Part shown: positions 53,472-64,000 of the stretch, in pieces
Layout of the letters: each line of letters begins with the position of its first letter
Position numbering within the stretch: the first letter of the stretch is position 1
Position numbers and translations under genes: made by a program
From: Eublepharis macularius
Taxonomy: Eukaryota > Chordata > Lepidosauria > Squamata > Eublepharidae
Assembly: GCF_028583425.1 (NCBI RefSeq)
Contig: NC_072792.1
Location: 156,618,676 to 156,682,675 of the forward strand
DNA length: 64,000 nt
Reading direction: 5' to 3'
The notes under the pieces: generated by a model
Database searches by the model: none
The model's input: only the letters and a program-made list of their open reading frames with translations
What the model was told of the DNA's origin: nothing

Positions 53472-54350
53472 TTTTACTTATTTCACTTATACCCCACATT
53501 CCTCCTCAACGGGGATTCAAAGTGGCTTAAACATTCCCCCTTCTCCATTTTATCCCCACAACAACCCTGTGACTTTGGCCAAATCCACACTTCCTTTTTA
53601 TTTCTGCGCCTTTTTCACAACTGCGGCACTGTTCAAGCAGATATTCACACGCTTTCGCATTCTGCGTGTTCCCTACCATCACCACGCCACAATTGCGCCT
53701 CCTTTCCATACCACATGATAATGGCGGAAATCTGTTTTTGCCCAGCCCCCCCCCCTTTTTAAAAAAAGGGCTTTCATAGCGCATTTGGAAAATAAAGAAA
53801 GGTCGGTATACCGCAAAACCTACTTTAGTGAGCAGTGGTTTGCGTGGGAAAAGAAACAGATGATGGTCCTTTATCTTACCATCAGTTACTTTCCGCTCTC
53901 GGCTTTGAATGGAACCTGGTTCCCCCCTATAAATACTCTGACTTTTCCCTGGCTCTGCCTACATAAGAGTCAGAGTATCGGTATAGCACAAAATTAACTT
54001 TTTTTTGGAAAAAAAAAGAGAAGTGACGTGCGCTGTCAATGCTGATGACGAAGGAGGGAACCACCCACTATAACACTTTACTCAGTGGCGTGTGGAGAAC
54101 TGATTGTGCCACGAAGATGCACTGGGAGGGTGACTGTGATGATGCACAGCATAGTAGCAGAATGAACCCAACTGCCATGACTGTGCAAGATAAGCGTATG
54201 GTGAGTGCGTGTGGATTTGGTCATAGGTTAGGCTAAGTGTGTGTGACTGGCCTAAGTTTGCCCAGCAAGTGTCCTTGGCAGAGTGGGGCTTGGAATGTCG
54301 GTCTCCCAGATCCTAATTTGAAACTCTTAACTATTACACCATGCTGGCCC
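53472..54350 (-). repeat. Sauria-type SINE split by an insertion
   Basis: The left half (53472-53571) has ttatttcacttataccccac and caacaaccctgtga. The right half (54218-54350) resumes ataggttaggctaagtgtgt, gcccagcaagtgtccttggc and attacaccatgctggccc. An intact copy reads ctgtgaggtaggttagg across the join. Confidence 0.75.
53573..54217. mobile_element. Harbinger-like non-autonomous element inside the SINE
   Basis: The ends GGCCAAATCCACAC and gtgtggatttggtc are inverted repeats, resembling the ends of 7729-7909. About 645 bases, non-coding. It includes a C-run facing AAAAAAAGGG (53740-53770) and an inner inverted pair, actctgacttttccctggct facing aagagtcagagtatcggtat. The exact duplication could not be fixed. 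Confidence 0.65.
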
Positions 54351-54828
54351 TTTATGAAACTTGCACAGTTTTGTGTCATTGTGGTTGATCCTAAGAAAGG
54401 TATTACATGGACTGTGTTCTTGGTATTGGATTTTGCTTTTCAACAAGCTTGGCTGTAAACAGCTTCAGAATGGAACTGTCAGAACTTTGGTTACTGGCAA
54501 TTGCTTTTTGAGCGACCTGCCAGTTTGAATGAGAGCACAGTGCTTTATATATCAAGAAGGCGGCAGTCACCTGAGTGAGCAAAGGGGATGAAACAAAGAG
54601 AAATCAGCGACAATTAAGCTGTTAGCATTCAGACCATTATAAGTGGATACCGTTTAGTTTTTCCGCCCAAATTTTATTGTTGATTCTAGCATTTACAACA
54701 TATCATATTGACATTTCATTTGAACTACAACATATCTGAGAACAAGGTGAATTTTTCATGAAGCTGACAGAAAACATTTCCCAGAAGTTCATGAATTAAA
54801 ATAAAGTTAGCAATATACACAGAATTAC

Positions 54829-54933
54829 CTTTCATGAAGCGTAGTATGAGAGTGAAAAGGGCAGCTATGACAGCTGTGTTCCAGGCTGCAAGTCTCATCA
54901 CAGCACAGCGATGGAATCAGATGCACGGGGCCT
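54829..54933 (-). CDS. TNFRSF19: TNFRSF19 cytoplasmic exon with a 2-base frame break
   Basis: Acceptor gctttgtag ends at 54934 and donor GTAATT starts at 54828. It begins in phase with the upstream exon, GPVHLIPSLCC, matching remembered human GPVRLLPSMCC. Immediately after the CC codons the minus strand reads gtgtgatgag; two bases fewer would give CCDETCSLEHSCHSC and HTTLHER, the same length as the human CCEEACSPNPATLGC..LQAR, and in phase with the next exon. As written, the frame shifts to VMRLAAWNTAVIAALFTLIL and meets a TGA early in the next exon. The extra bases sit in a short CA run (cacaca on the plus strand), a typical place for a slippage or a base-calling error. Confidence 0.85.
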
Positions 54934-56116
54934 ACAAAGCAAGACTTCCCTTCATAAACACATGAACCATATACCATCTGGACTAGTTACTGCATATCAA
55001 CTCGGGGATAGTCTGTGCAATCTAGTTAAAAGTGCTTATAGGGGGAGGAAGACTGAAGCTGCTGGCCCATCCATAGGTTAGCTAAGCACAGCAAGACCAC
55101 ACCTACAGACCCGGAAGGCATAGGCACTTTACGGGACAAGGCATGGAACGTTGTGCTGAGCTGGGCTTTAGTGTTGTGTAAAGTTTACAGAAAAGATACT
55201 GCTCTGTCCCTGTATCCGATCACAGTTCTTTGTGCTTCCTCTCCATCTTTAGAATAAGAGCAGTCAGCATCAATCTTTGTCTAACTTTCGCTTGATTAAT
55301 TTTGATGTTTTTGCTCCATACTGTAATAATTAACTTCAAAAAATGCCAAGATTCTGGACAAAATTTGAGATAACTAACTTAAAAAAAAACCCTCTCCCAC
55401 ACTACAAAGAGTCCTTTGTATCCATGCTTAGGAATAAAGCTGTAAAGCACAAATGACACAGAAAGCCATAATTAGAAGCTAAATCACAATCTAATTCGAG
55501 TACTCTGAATAAGATTCTGAAGTAAATAGTATATAATGTACAGCTTTCTATACATGGCATATTTCCAACCGCAAATTTATCAGACGCCAGATGTCTGATT
55601 TCGATTTTATATAAAAGAGGTTAAATTCCTCTTCTTAACTGTTAGAAGGAAATCAAATAAACAAATCACTAGTGTATGACAGAAGAAAATCTAATGTTAC
55701 CCCTGGCGAGGATAGGCTATATTTTTGGTATGACCTCTTAATCTGTGCCAGTACACCCGGTACCTTTTTAAAAAATGTAATCTTCTCTAACTGCCCTCAG
55801 AAACAGCATACTAATATTTCCCCCTATATAGGCATAAAACATGATTTCTGGGAATGGGCAAGCTAAGAGGTTGAATTGTACTATAAATAAACATATAGTG
55901 CTGAGAGTCCCAAACAATTGAAATGTACTCAGCAGCTTAGTAGCAATTGGTTGTACTTCATCTCAAAATTTTATGTTTGGTCACAGCAATTCCATTCCTC
56001 AATCCTATGAAGAGAACATTATTTTAGAATGAGATGCCTTAAACTATGAAGCCAAACAGAATTTCTGCCTCTCTTGTGCTCCTACTGCTTGCCTTCCCTG
56101 AGAAGACTGTACTTAC

Positions 56117-56242
56117 CACACAAGTGTGATGGGTCCCGTTGGCACTGGCAGCATGCTCTGTGAGGATATACATTAAGTTGTGGTCTGTCGAAACATGACA
56201 ATTCAGACCCTTCATAGTGAATGTCCTGTGATCTCACAGACC
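56117..56242 (-). CDS. TNFRSF19: TNFRSF19 juxtamembrane cytoplasmic exon
   Basis: 126 bases with acceptor ..ctgaag ending at 56243 and donor GTAAGT from 56116. Split codons at both ends keep the phase. The translation WSVRSQDIHYEGSELSCFDR, PQLNVYPHRACCQCQRDPSH, LCG corresponds to remembered human WSLRSQDIQYNGSELSCFDR, PQLHEYAHRACCQCRRDS. The conserved CCQC cluster is kept. No anomalies. Confidence 0.96.
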
Positions 56243-56728
56243 CTTCAGAATAGAGACAATGTGAATTACTAAACTGCCTTCGCAATATTCCTTAAGCCTG
56301 TACAGTAAAATTTCACATTCATATACGATCTGTATAATTTACTGCTTTGAATCCTTGAGCTGAAAGCAATCTATAATTGCTGGATAGTATTTTGCCCCTC
56401 CCTCTCATCTCAAACAAACATTCAGTGCTGGCTCCTCGTGGCTGTCCTCCCCCCCATGCCTTTCAATGCATCTTGAGGGCTGTTAAGCAATCCTCAAGAC
56501 GGCAGCTGTGGTCTAGTCATGCAAATTGTGAGATCTTACTTTTCTTTAATTTTTAAAGGATTTTTAATCCTCCTTTAATTTTTTTCCAGATTTTTCTGCA
56601 AACCTGGGGGCTATCTCCTGTCTGTTGAGAAATGCACTGTAACTGAACATCCCTTCATTTGGTGGATTTCACGAGCCATATTTTAGGTTATGTTCAGAAT
56701 TAGATTTATTAATATATGAGAAACTTAC

Positions 56729-56893
56729 AGTTTGGCTTCTTTTCCATAAATTGTCTTTTGCAATAGATCACACACAGGATGAGAAGGGCTAAGAGTACAG
56801 TTGCCAGTGCACTGCAGATCACAGCAGCCAGAGCAGTGTCTCGTGGACTGGAAGCAGTTGACGGGATTTTTATCAGATTCACTTTTGTAGTGC
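56729..56893 (-). CDS. TNFRSF19: TNFRSF19 transmembrane exon
   Basis: 165 bases, with acceptor atgtttag ending at 56894 and donor GTAAGT from 56728. It reads TTKVNLIKIPSTASSPRDTA as extracellular stalk, then LAAVICSALATVLLALLILC, VIYCKRQFMEKKPN with a clear single membrane span followed by basic stop-transfer residues. This is the most conserved part of TROY and nearly identical to what I remember of the human protein, including the TALAAVICSALATVLLALLI run. The next upstream exon (third cysteine-rich repeat) is not in the window. Confidence 0.97.
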
Positions 56894-57309
56894 CTAAACA
56901 TAGACAAGTATACACACTTTTTAAGGATATCAAACCAGGTTCAATAGGTACAATAGTATATAAATGAGAGATTCTTTATGAACCACATCTCCAACAAGCA
57001 ACATGGTATGAACGTTTAATATGGTTTATCCTTAAATACAATGCCAGGGAAAGATGTTTTAGCGTAAGTGATCCAAAAAGTATGGGTTTCACAGCACAAG
57101 GCTGCTGTGTCAATATAAGTTGCACAGCAACTTATTTTTTATTTTTCATCTATTTTTCATGAAAAATAAAAACTTCAGTTAAACTTCACCATTCCCTGAT
57201 GTTAAATCATCATATTCTGAGTAAACTACTAAGAATATCACATTTCATCAAGTACATTAATCCATAAGAAGCAGATTATATATATTTTTATATTCAACTA
57301 TACACAGAC

Positions 57310-57520
57310 AGACACCATGGAGCTTCCAGGCTAACTATATAAACTGCCTTATATTGAATGAGGCCCTTCTCAGATTTGAAGTGGCCCTCCAGGGTCTCAG
57401 GCAGAGGGCTTCCACTTCCCCTACTACCCAGTCCTTTTAACTGGAGATGCCAGGGACTGAAGCTGGGATCTTCTCCCTGCCAACCAAGCAGATGTTCTAC
57501 GAGCCATGGCATCTCCCAAA
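57310..57520 (-). repeat. tRNA-derived SINE (ACA-SINE2-like)
   Basis: The reverse strand carries the full order: 3' side aactgccttatattgaatga, ggccctccagggtctcaggc, gtccttttaactggagatgc, and the tRNA-like head aaccaagcagatgttctacg, gagccatggc. Confidence 0.75.
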
Positions 57521-58279
57521 ATAAAAAAAATTCTACCAGGTTCCTAGAATATACACAGCCACTGCTGAAACATCAGATTCAATGGAAACAGATACATAAT
57601 TTGGCAGCAACTCTACTGGAGGAGAGTATCTGAACAAAAGCCTGTCTTTGTCTCTCCACTGTGCAAACTTTAAAACCATCCCGTTTAAAACATTTCTCTC
57701 GCTTACTATACCAGCTTCATATCAATAATAACCTCCTACTTTTTACATTTTATCATGCCTTAAATTCAAGGAGTTCAAGGTGTCATGTAAGAGTCCTACC
57801 TTTTATCCTCATAACAACTCTGAGGCTGAGAAAGGTTTTATCACTTTAGTAAACTTCATGTTGTAGCCTGCGGGCTAAGTTACAGTTGCCTTTGGGTCAC
57901 CTGTGAGGATTTCTACACTAAAACTGTTAAGTTCCCTGTTGGGATTGCAACTCAGAGGCATACAGGCCCAGATCCAGAGTGGCACTTGCACACCAAGGCC
58001 CCGATCCAAATTGGACCCCCCCCCCCAATGAGTTATGTTCCCAGTGAGGACCCTGCAAAACAGAATCTGATTGAAAATCCTCATGACTGACCCAGAGATG
58101 ACATTAATGTGTAATTTGGACCTGACAGTAACTACTATATTTCACTGGATCCTATTTAAACAACCAGACAAGAGTGGAAGGTGCCATAAGTTACGTAGTT
58201 TTCCTGTAGCCCTTAGGGAAGTGGAAAGTATCCCCTTTGTTACAAAATGGGGTGGTGGTGGTGAACAACTTCCCTGACC

Positions 58280-58500
58280 TATCAGAGCCAGTGCAACATA
58301 ACGGCTAGCGTGTCTGACTAGGATCTAGGAGGCTCAAGTTTGAATCCTCACTCTGCCAGGGAAGCTTGGGCCACTCACATATTCTCAGCCTAACCTACTT
58401 CACAGGGTTGCTGTTGTGAAGTTAAAATTGAAGCAAGGAGAAGGATGTAAGCCACTGTGGGTCGCTATTGGGGAGAAAGGCAGGGCATGGTGGTGGTTAT
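58280..58500 (+). repeat. Sauria-type SINE
   Basis: Plus strand: head gtgcaacataacggctagcg, aagtttgaatcctcactctg, agcctaacctacttcacagg, gttgctgttgtgaagttaaa, then gggagaaaggcagggcatgg. Confidence 0.72.
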
Positions 58501-60489
58501 CAATTTGACTTGGGGTACAGTTTGTAAAAAAAAAAAAAGCTTGATTGTTGTGACCCACTCAAACACTGCCACCCCCCATAAATCTCCCTTCATAGGTAAG
58601 GACAGCCACAACATGCCATCTGTCTAACATCTATTATCAGGTAGAGAACCCTGACCCAAATTCACACTGGGTCTCCTCTTCCCATAGGCGTCATCAGATA
58701 GGCAGCCAGTTCCTTATATTTAGTTCCCCTCACCCAGCTACTGCCCAGGGCTATTGGGGAAAGGGAACTTCATGTTTACTTCTCACAGATTCTGCTACTC
58801 TTTAATTAAAATTAGCCCACTGGTCATCATGACCAGAATGTTCTCAGGAGGGTTTTGTGCCAGTGTTTTATTTTCCTTCAGCTAACAACTTCAAGCCAGC
58901 CAGGGTTAAAACAGAAACAATAACTTTTGAAATGATACAAAGCCTATTCATCATCAGAGATGAAGGTAGGATGGCTATATCCACCATAAGCACTGATTCC
59001 TGTTTCCATCTATCTTGAGCACTCTAAAAAAACTACTAATCTGTGCAAAGTTTAAAGGCTTTTCACTCTTGTATGCACTAGAGGGTTAGTCCTTACCATC
59101 TTACTACTGCCAACTTGTAAGAGGCAGTGCCTGTGGAATCTCATCATTCCAACAACTTCACAGGCAACAAACAAAACCCACAAAGATTTGGTATATAAGT
59201 GAAAGATTTCAAGGATACACAACTAAAATGTATTAGTTCTGAAAAAACGAAAAGTAAATCATGTCTGAACAAAGCTAAGAGACTATAATTTCCTGCAAAA
59301 TGATCTTTCCAGTTATAATGGCCAGTTGGGAGATCAAGGCCTGCCAAAGTATGGTAAAATGCCTATAAAATCTTACACTTTAAAACGCTGTTATGTTAAG
59401 GGTGCAAAAGTACTCAACAGGAGAAAGCTTTCTTCCTCTTATGACCTATGTTACCAGCCCCGCCCCCCAGGGGTAAACTAGCAGCAAGAGAGGAATTAAA
59501 ACCTCTCCTCTGAAAAAACTGGCTGGGGTACATATAAGGGTAATAATCAGACAAGCGTATACTTGCAGAAAGACTTAGTTGAATAACAGAGCATGCCTGG
59601 ACCAAACATTTCATCCATGTAAGCTACAGCATAGGAATATGTTGAATAAGTGATTCAGGAACCATTATAACGGAATTTATTTTACCCATTATATGATTGA
59701 TACTTTTCCAATTCTCATGCATATTTTCAAAACCCCATATGTATAGTACTATATTGTTGTAGTAAGCTTGTTTATCAGCTGTGGACTCTAGGTGATTCAT
59801 GTGACATTTTATACTAATATTTTGTAATCTTCTGAACTTTGTACTTTATTCCTTTTCCAACAGAACATAACACATGAAGCTACAACAGTGCAACAAATCA
59901 CTGCTGTGATGCTACAAGCCAAATGTAAGCAAATATGCAGTGGAAGTTATGGCGAAAGTGCCTCATGAGCACCTTGTTCCACCACAGGGATGTGGCATTT
60001 AACCAGCTGGCCCGGACCCCATGGCACTCTAGTTCACTTTCCAGTCTTATTCCCCCATTCCCCCCCTCCAATGATCCATGCTATTGCCACTGCCACGAGA
60101 ACATTTTAGTGATAGGCCTGCCTAATCTTCTGGAAAGTACACGCTCTATTTTTGTGTCTTAAAATTCTGTTTTCCATGTGATCAAAAAATGTTAGAAAGA
60201 GTCAAGCACGTGGCCAGAAGTTGTATGGCGAAGGGCATGAGTACACTATGGAGGGATGGGGGAAGGTTGCCCGAAGCTTATTATCCTAAATCCTGCAACT
60301 CAGTGGGTGGGGTGGAATGGAGGGGGAGACCAGTGATACCCTAGGGTGGGACCTGGTGATATCAAATTGAATAGCAGAATCAATAGTACTTCCACACAAC
60401 ACTAGGTATGGTGTATGTGTGTAGTCACAATCACTTGGCTTAAAAGGAATGAAGTATTAATACATGAACATACACAAAGCTGACATATT

Positions 60490-60665
60490 GAAACAGGCCA
60501 TCAATCCTTCGAGATCAGTGCAGTCTACTGAGAATGGTAGTGGCTTTCCAGGGTCTCTGGTTTTTCACTTCCCCCACTGCCTGGTTGTTTCAATTGGAGA
60601 TGCTGGGACTGAACCTGCAACTTTGGCTTGCTAAGAAAAGGCCATTGAACCACAGCCAGTCCCAA
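60490..60665 (-). repeat. tRNA-derived SINE (ACA-SINE2-like), diverged
   Basis: Reverse-strand matches: agatcagtgcagtctactga, ctttccagggtctctggttt, gtttcaattggagatgctgg, gactgaacctgcaac, and the head aaggccattgaaccacagcc. Confidence 0.65.
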
Positions 60666-62059
60666 AATTCAGCTAACTGAAGATAGATAACATGGAAATT
60701 AGCTTTGCGCTCAAATATAAAATGTAGTTGAGTTATTCATGCCAGTTCATTGCCTCCACTCTCCAATTTATATGTGAAGCAGCTACCAAGAGCCAGGTAG
60801 GTAGACGTGTGTGGGTACTGCAATAATGGGCACAGTGTTTCAAGTCTTGGTTTTCAAAGAGGGGATTATTGCTGCCTCAGATTTAATTAGATTCTCCCAA
60901 ATGTCTTGTTTTTCTGCAAGGAGATGTGGTGGTGCTGTCTGGATATTTTATCTAGCCACCTCTTCAGCAGTGCAGTAGTTATTTTGCTGAAATAAGAGAG
61001 TCTGGAGTTTAAACCTTCCTGAGCATTATGCCTGTTCAGCCGTAATCCTAGATACTGGGGAAGGGAAAACGGGGACTTGACCATGATTATTCATTGCTGA
61101 GTTAAAGGAATTCTACATATGATCAGAGGCAAATGGTCTTTTGCATGGGCAAGCTGCATCAAGGTGAGTTGCAACTGATGATTTAAAAAGCATACCAGGG
61201 CTGAATGAAACTGGGCATTAATTTTTCTGCTCCCATTTACCCTCTGAATGCCTCGCCTAGGTCAAATTCACCACTTTAAACAGAGGAGGCATTTCCAAAA
61301 TAGTGTACATCTTACTCCACCTTACTTCCTAATGTTCTCACGTGTCACTGTGAACATTAAAGACAGAAACAAGCAAGAGAGAAGCAAAGGGCCAGGGCCG
61401 GGAGAAGGTTGCAGGATAGATCAGTTGAGAATTAATTTGTCAACATGGCATTAACTTATAGCTCCAGCATTTTTTCAGCTTCCTCTCCCATATTTCTTTG
61501 AAGGCAATATGGAGAAAAACTGTGCATATTTCCCCTCATCTCTACAATGAAAAGGTATATTGGCTTTTTTTTCCCCAGTGAAAGCTGTGAATTCAAAGAT
61601 GGGGACTGCCCTGTATGCTCCCTGTAGCTACAGACCTAGTAAGAGCAGCTCACAAACAAAAGCATTACAGTCCCCTCTCAGTTCCCTTGAACCAAGTTAA
61701 ATTGCTCTTATCAAGGGAAGAGAATCTTCTAAATGTCTAAAGACATAACTACGCTGTATGCAGATACAGCTTTTAATAGAAAGCCTTGCCTTGGAACATA
61801 TGGAGTAAGAGCAATGTTACAACTGCCAGTGTGCTGTTGGCCTGTTGCAAGCTGGGAGGAAAGCTGTACCAAATTTCTCTCGGCTTGCTGAACATGCTAA
61901 TCTGCACATGCAGGCCAGCAAGATTTCACCCTATATCTGAACTTATATAATGTAAAGACTTGAAGAACTAGAAAATATTGATATGCACCACCCAAGAAAA
62001 ATAATCTCTACAGTTGTGGGATATGTTAGTATCTCATCTAAAAATAAAATGAAAATTCA

Positions 62060-62830
62060 CTGAACATTTTCTTTATTGATAGTCAATGTTGTTCAACTCC
62101 TTGGTCAACTCCACTTGCTGCGCTCTGGGGTCTCTGCTGTGATGCCCTGTGCTCTGGGCGGAACCCTGAAACCTCAGAATGGAGGGGGAGGGGGTGTTTT
62201 ACCTTATTCCTCCTATTACACCTGTGGCTGCTGCAGCTGTACCATTAAACAACAACACTCTTCTCATCAGCCTTGTTCTGGCTCCTCTTGAAGGGGCTGG
62301 CCTCCTCCTTCCCCAGACCAATCCTGGTTGCCCTGCACTGGAAATCCTGCAGAGACCCAGCACATGTTTCCTCCAGGAGCAGGCAGTTCCTCCCTGTCTC
62401 CACCTCTCTGTTTGGTAACCCTCCTACCTTGTCCCTCGGCAGGCCAGCAGCCCTCTCTCTGAGTTCCTGGTGGGAGCAACTGGGCTCTGCTGTCTTGTCT
62501 GGCCCTAGTGGCTTGGCCTCACCTTGTGTGCATGCCCGTCCCTGCCAAACTGCTGTATCCCCTAGCTGGGACTTGGCTGGCTTCAGATGAAACAGCTGTT
62601 TGCTAACCACCTCTGGATGTTCATTGGTGCTGGCAAAGGCATCTGTGTTGGGAGGCTCCCTGACACCTGCTGGCTTTCTATTGCTTCCATTGGCTTCTTT
62701 GATGCTGCTGCTAAGTCCAGGTGGTGCTCTAATGCTGGACAAACACAACAGACATACTCAATTGAAAATAGGTGGATCAGATCCATCCAATCTACCTTTT
62801 TAATGAACTGTATCAAATGGATTAGTCACT
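62060..62830. repeat. GC-rich block, probable old repeat
   Basis: It is sharply GC-richer than the flanking intron and keeps frames open on both strands (minus 62245-62748, 167 codons; plus 62273-62590). None resembles a known protein or a TNFRSF19 exon. It is most likely a decayed LTR or DNA element, family unknown. Confidence 0.35.
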
Positions 62831-64000
62831 AATTAACATCAAACGTTTCTTTCTAAATTCAAAGCATGTATGCAAGAGTATCGTAAGTGGCCTTAAGGGT
62901 CAGCTGTGTTAATAAATAAAAACTCTTTGTAGTATCCACTCAGTAGAGTCTATTATTATTCTGTTCCTCTTGAGGAATTTCAAGTTCACTTCAATCTGAT
63001 ACCTCTTTGTTAATAAAAAGTAATGATTAAGTTAAATTTCTCTGAGACACACTAGACCTAAAACAAACACTCAGCCTCTGGCAAAGAAAGTTGCTAATTA
63101 TAGGATTGACTCAAGAGATGAAAGGTTCTTCTAGTACTAACCTGTGCAGAAAGCTGGTTAAGAGAAATACTGACATTCTCAAACACTATAGTTGAGCTTA
63201 ACACTTTCTTCCCCAATTTCAAAGAGTAATGCTAAACATTATAGCTTATGGATACAATAGTTCTCTGCGTGTCCACTACGCTCACATATGAAGGAATTCC
63301 TATAAAGTAGTGGTCTTCAGCCAACAGATCAGGATATTCAGGTCTGCTGTTGAGCCCCTGTAGAGCTACCATTTTTTGCAGCTTTGAGTAAGTGCCATAC
63401 TACTTGTGCATGTTATTAGAAAGTAAGAGTGCCATATCCCCTGCTGGTTTTGCTTGCACCCTCAAAAGAGCAGCAGAATGGTGAGACAAGGTCGCTCAGT
63501 TGCGGAAAGGATTCTTTCATGGCTCTGACCTGTAACTTGTCCCACACTATGATAATCTCTTGGTTCCTGGCATAATGTCCCAGATCATTGTGAACTTTAT
63601 TGAACTTTTTTTTAAAAAAGCTGCATATAACAGTTAAAATAATGTGTAAGCAAGAGTTCTGTCTTCCACTGAGCGACACGTGAGGACATTATGGGGAATG
63701 GAACGTCTTTGCAAAACTAACATATTCAATATCTACCCTGCCCATTCTGCTTAGCCAAGGAATGCAGCTTCGTTTTCCTTGATGCAGCAGAGGTGAAAGG
63801 TTAGATGAGGATATGGGTGGTACTCACAGACCACCTGTTTCCCATAATGGCCTAACATGCAGACTGTACATGTGATTTGGGGGGGGGCGCGCTCTATTAT
63901 GCCCTATGAGGGTGCCATATCTATGTAAGGAAGCATCTTGCCCGATGTGGTTATTAATCTAAATAATACAAACATCTTGGTATAAAGAAATTTCCTAGAT
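62831..64000. other. Intronic sequence, nothing recognised
   Basis: Ordinary AT-rich intron. A G-run lies at about 63879-63887. The minus frame 63416-63679 has no recognisable protein. Confidence 0.45.

Larger units (their letters stand above)
52276..54828 (-). other. TNFRSF19: TNFRSF19 intron
   Basis: The intron between the two C-terminal exons. It hosts the GC-rich repeat 52444-52842, a split SINE and a Harbinger-like insertion. No extra exon is seen. Confidence 0.75.
56894..64000 (-). other. TNFRSF19: TNFRSF19 intron, partial
   Basis: It continues beyond the window. I looked on the minus strand for cysteine-rich TNFR repeats and found none, so at least 7 kb separate the transmembrane exon from the extracellular exons. 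It contains three SINEs and an unclassified GC-rich block. The stretches 57520-58280, 58500-60490 and 60670-62060 show nothing recognised. Confidence 0.8.

Noticed and set aside
62245..62748. Minus-strand open frame of 167 codons in the TNFRSF19 intron
   Set aside because: No cysteine-rich TNFR pattern, no known protein, and the opposite strand is open too; probably a GC-rich old repeat.
56894..64000. Extracellular cysteine-rich exons of TNFRSF19
   Set aside because: Searched on the minus strand; no exon with the CxxC spacing and splice sites was found, so they should lie beyond the window.

Overview
This window is vertebrate nuclear DNA, almost certainly from a squamate reptile (a lizard, possibly a gecko). 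The reasons are split genes with GT-AG introns, and a dense mix of L2/CR1-type LINEs, BovB-like LINE ends, tRNA-derived and 5S-rRNA-derived SINEs, hAT- and Harbinger-like MITEs, DIRS and Penelope-like remnants, and a Ty1/copia retrotransposon. The species cannot be fixed from the sequence alone.

Only two host genes are supported, and they converge on each other. At the left edge (+ strand) lies the terminal coding exon, 3'UTR and poly(A) signal of MIPEP (mitochondrial intermediate peptidase), 636-885. At the right (- strand) lie the last exons of TNFRSF19 (TROY, an orphan TNF receptor): the transmembrane exon 56729-56893, three cytoplasmic exons (56117-56242, 54829-54933, 51881-52275) and a 3' exon starting at 50271. 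The extracellular cysteine-rich exons are not seen and should lie beyond position 64000. The convergent MIPEP/TNFRSF19 order matches human 13q12. Exon 54829-54933 carries 2 extra bases in a CA run that break the expected reading frame.

The ~46 kb between the genes is intergenic and repeat-rich. 1-11.4 kb: SINEs, a BovB end, L2 pieces, a 181-bp palindromic MITE and a hAT element with a perfect 8-bp target duplication. 11.6-13.4 kb: a decayed DIRS1-like element. 15.2-15.9 kb: a second copy of the same hAT family. 17.4-22.1 kb: a full-length copia element with two LTRs that look identical, a 5-bp target duplication, a primer-binding site matching the middle of initiator tRNA-Met, and a gag-pol frame interrupted by one TGA. 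24.2-28.0 kb: an L2-clade LINE split by a palindromic MITE and by a 1.19-kb solo LTR. 28.0-31.4 kb: a hAT-like internal repeat array and two more LTRs. 32-48 kb: further MITEs (including a 212-bp near-perfect palindrome), a minus-strand LINE, a Penelope-like inverted pair, and a third copy of the hAT family. Introns of TNFRSF19 hold SINEs and a Harbinger-like insertion.

The host genes do not form a pathway together. MIPEP acts in the mitochondrial matrix and TNFRSF19 at the plasma membrane. I found no new multi-gene system. The most noteworthy items are the young copia insertion, the TNFRSF19 frame break, a protein-like stretch in the TNFRSF19 3' region, and several nested insertions whose boundaries can be read exactly.
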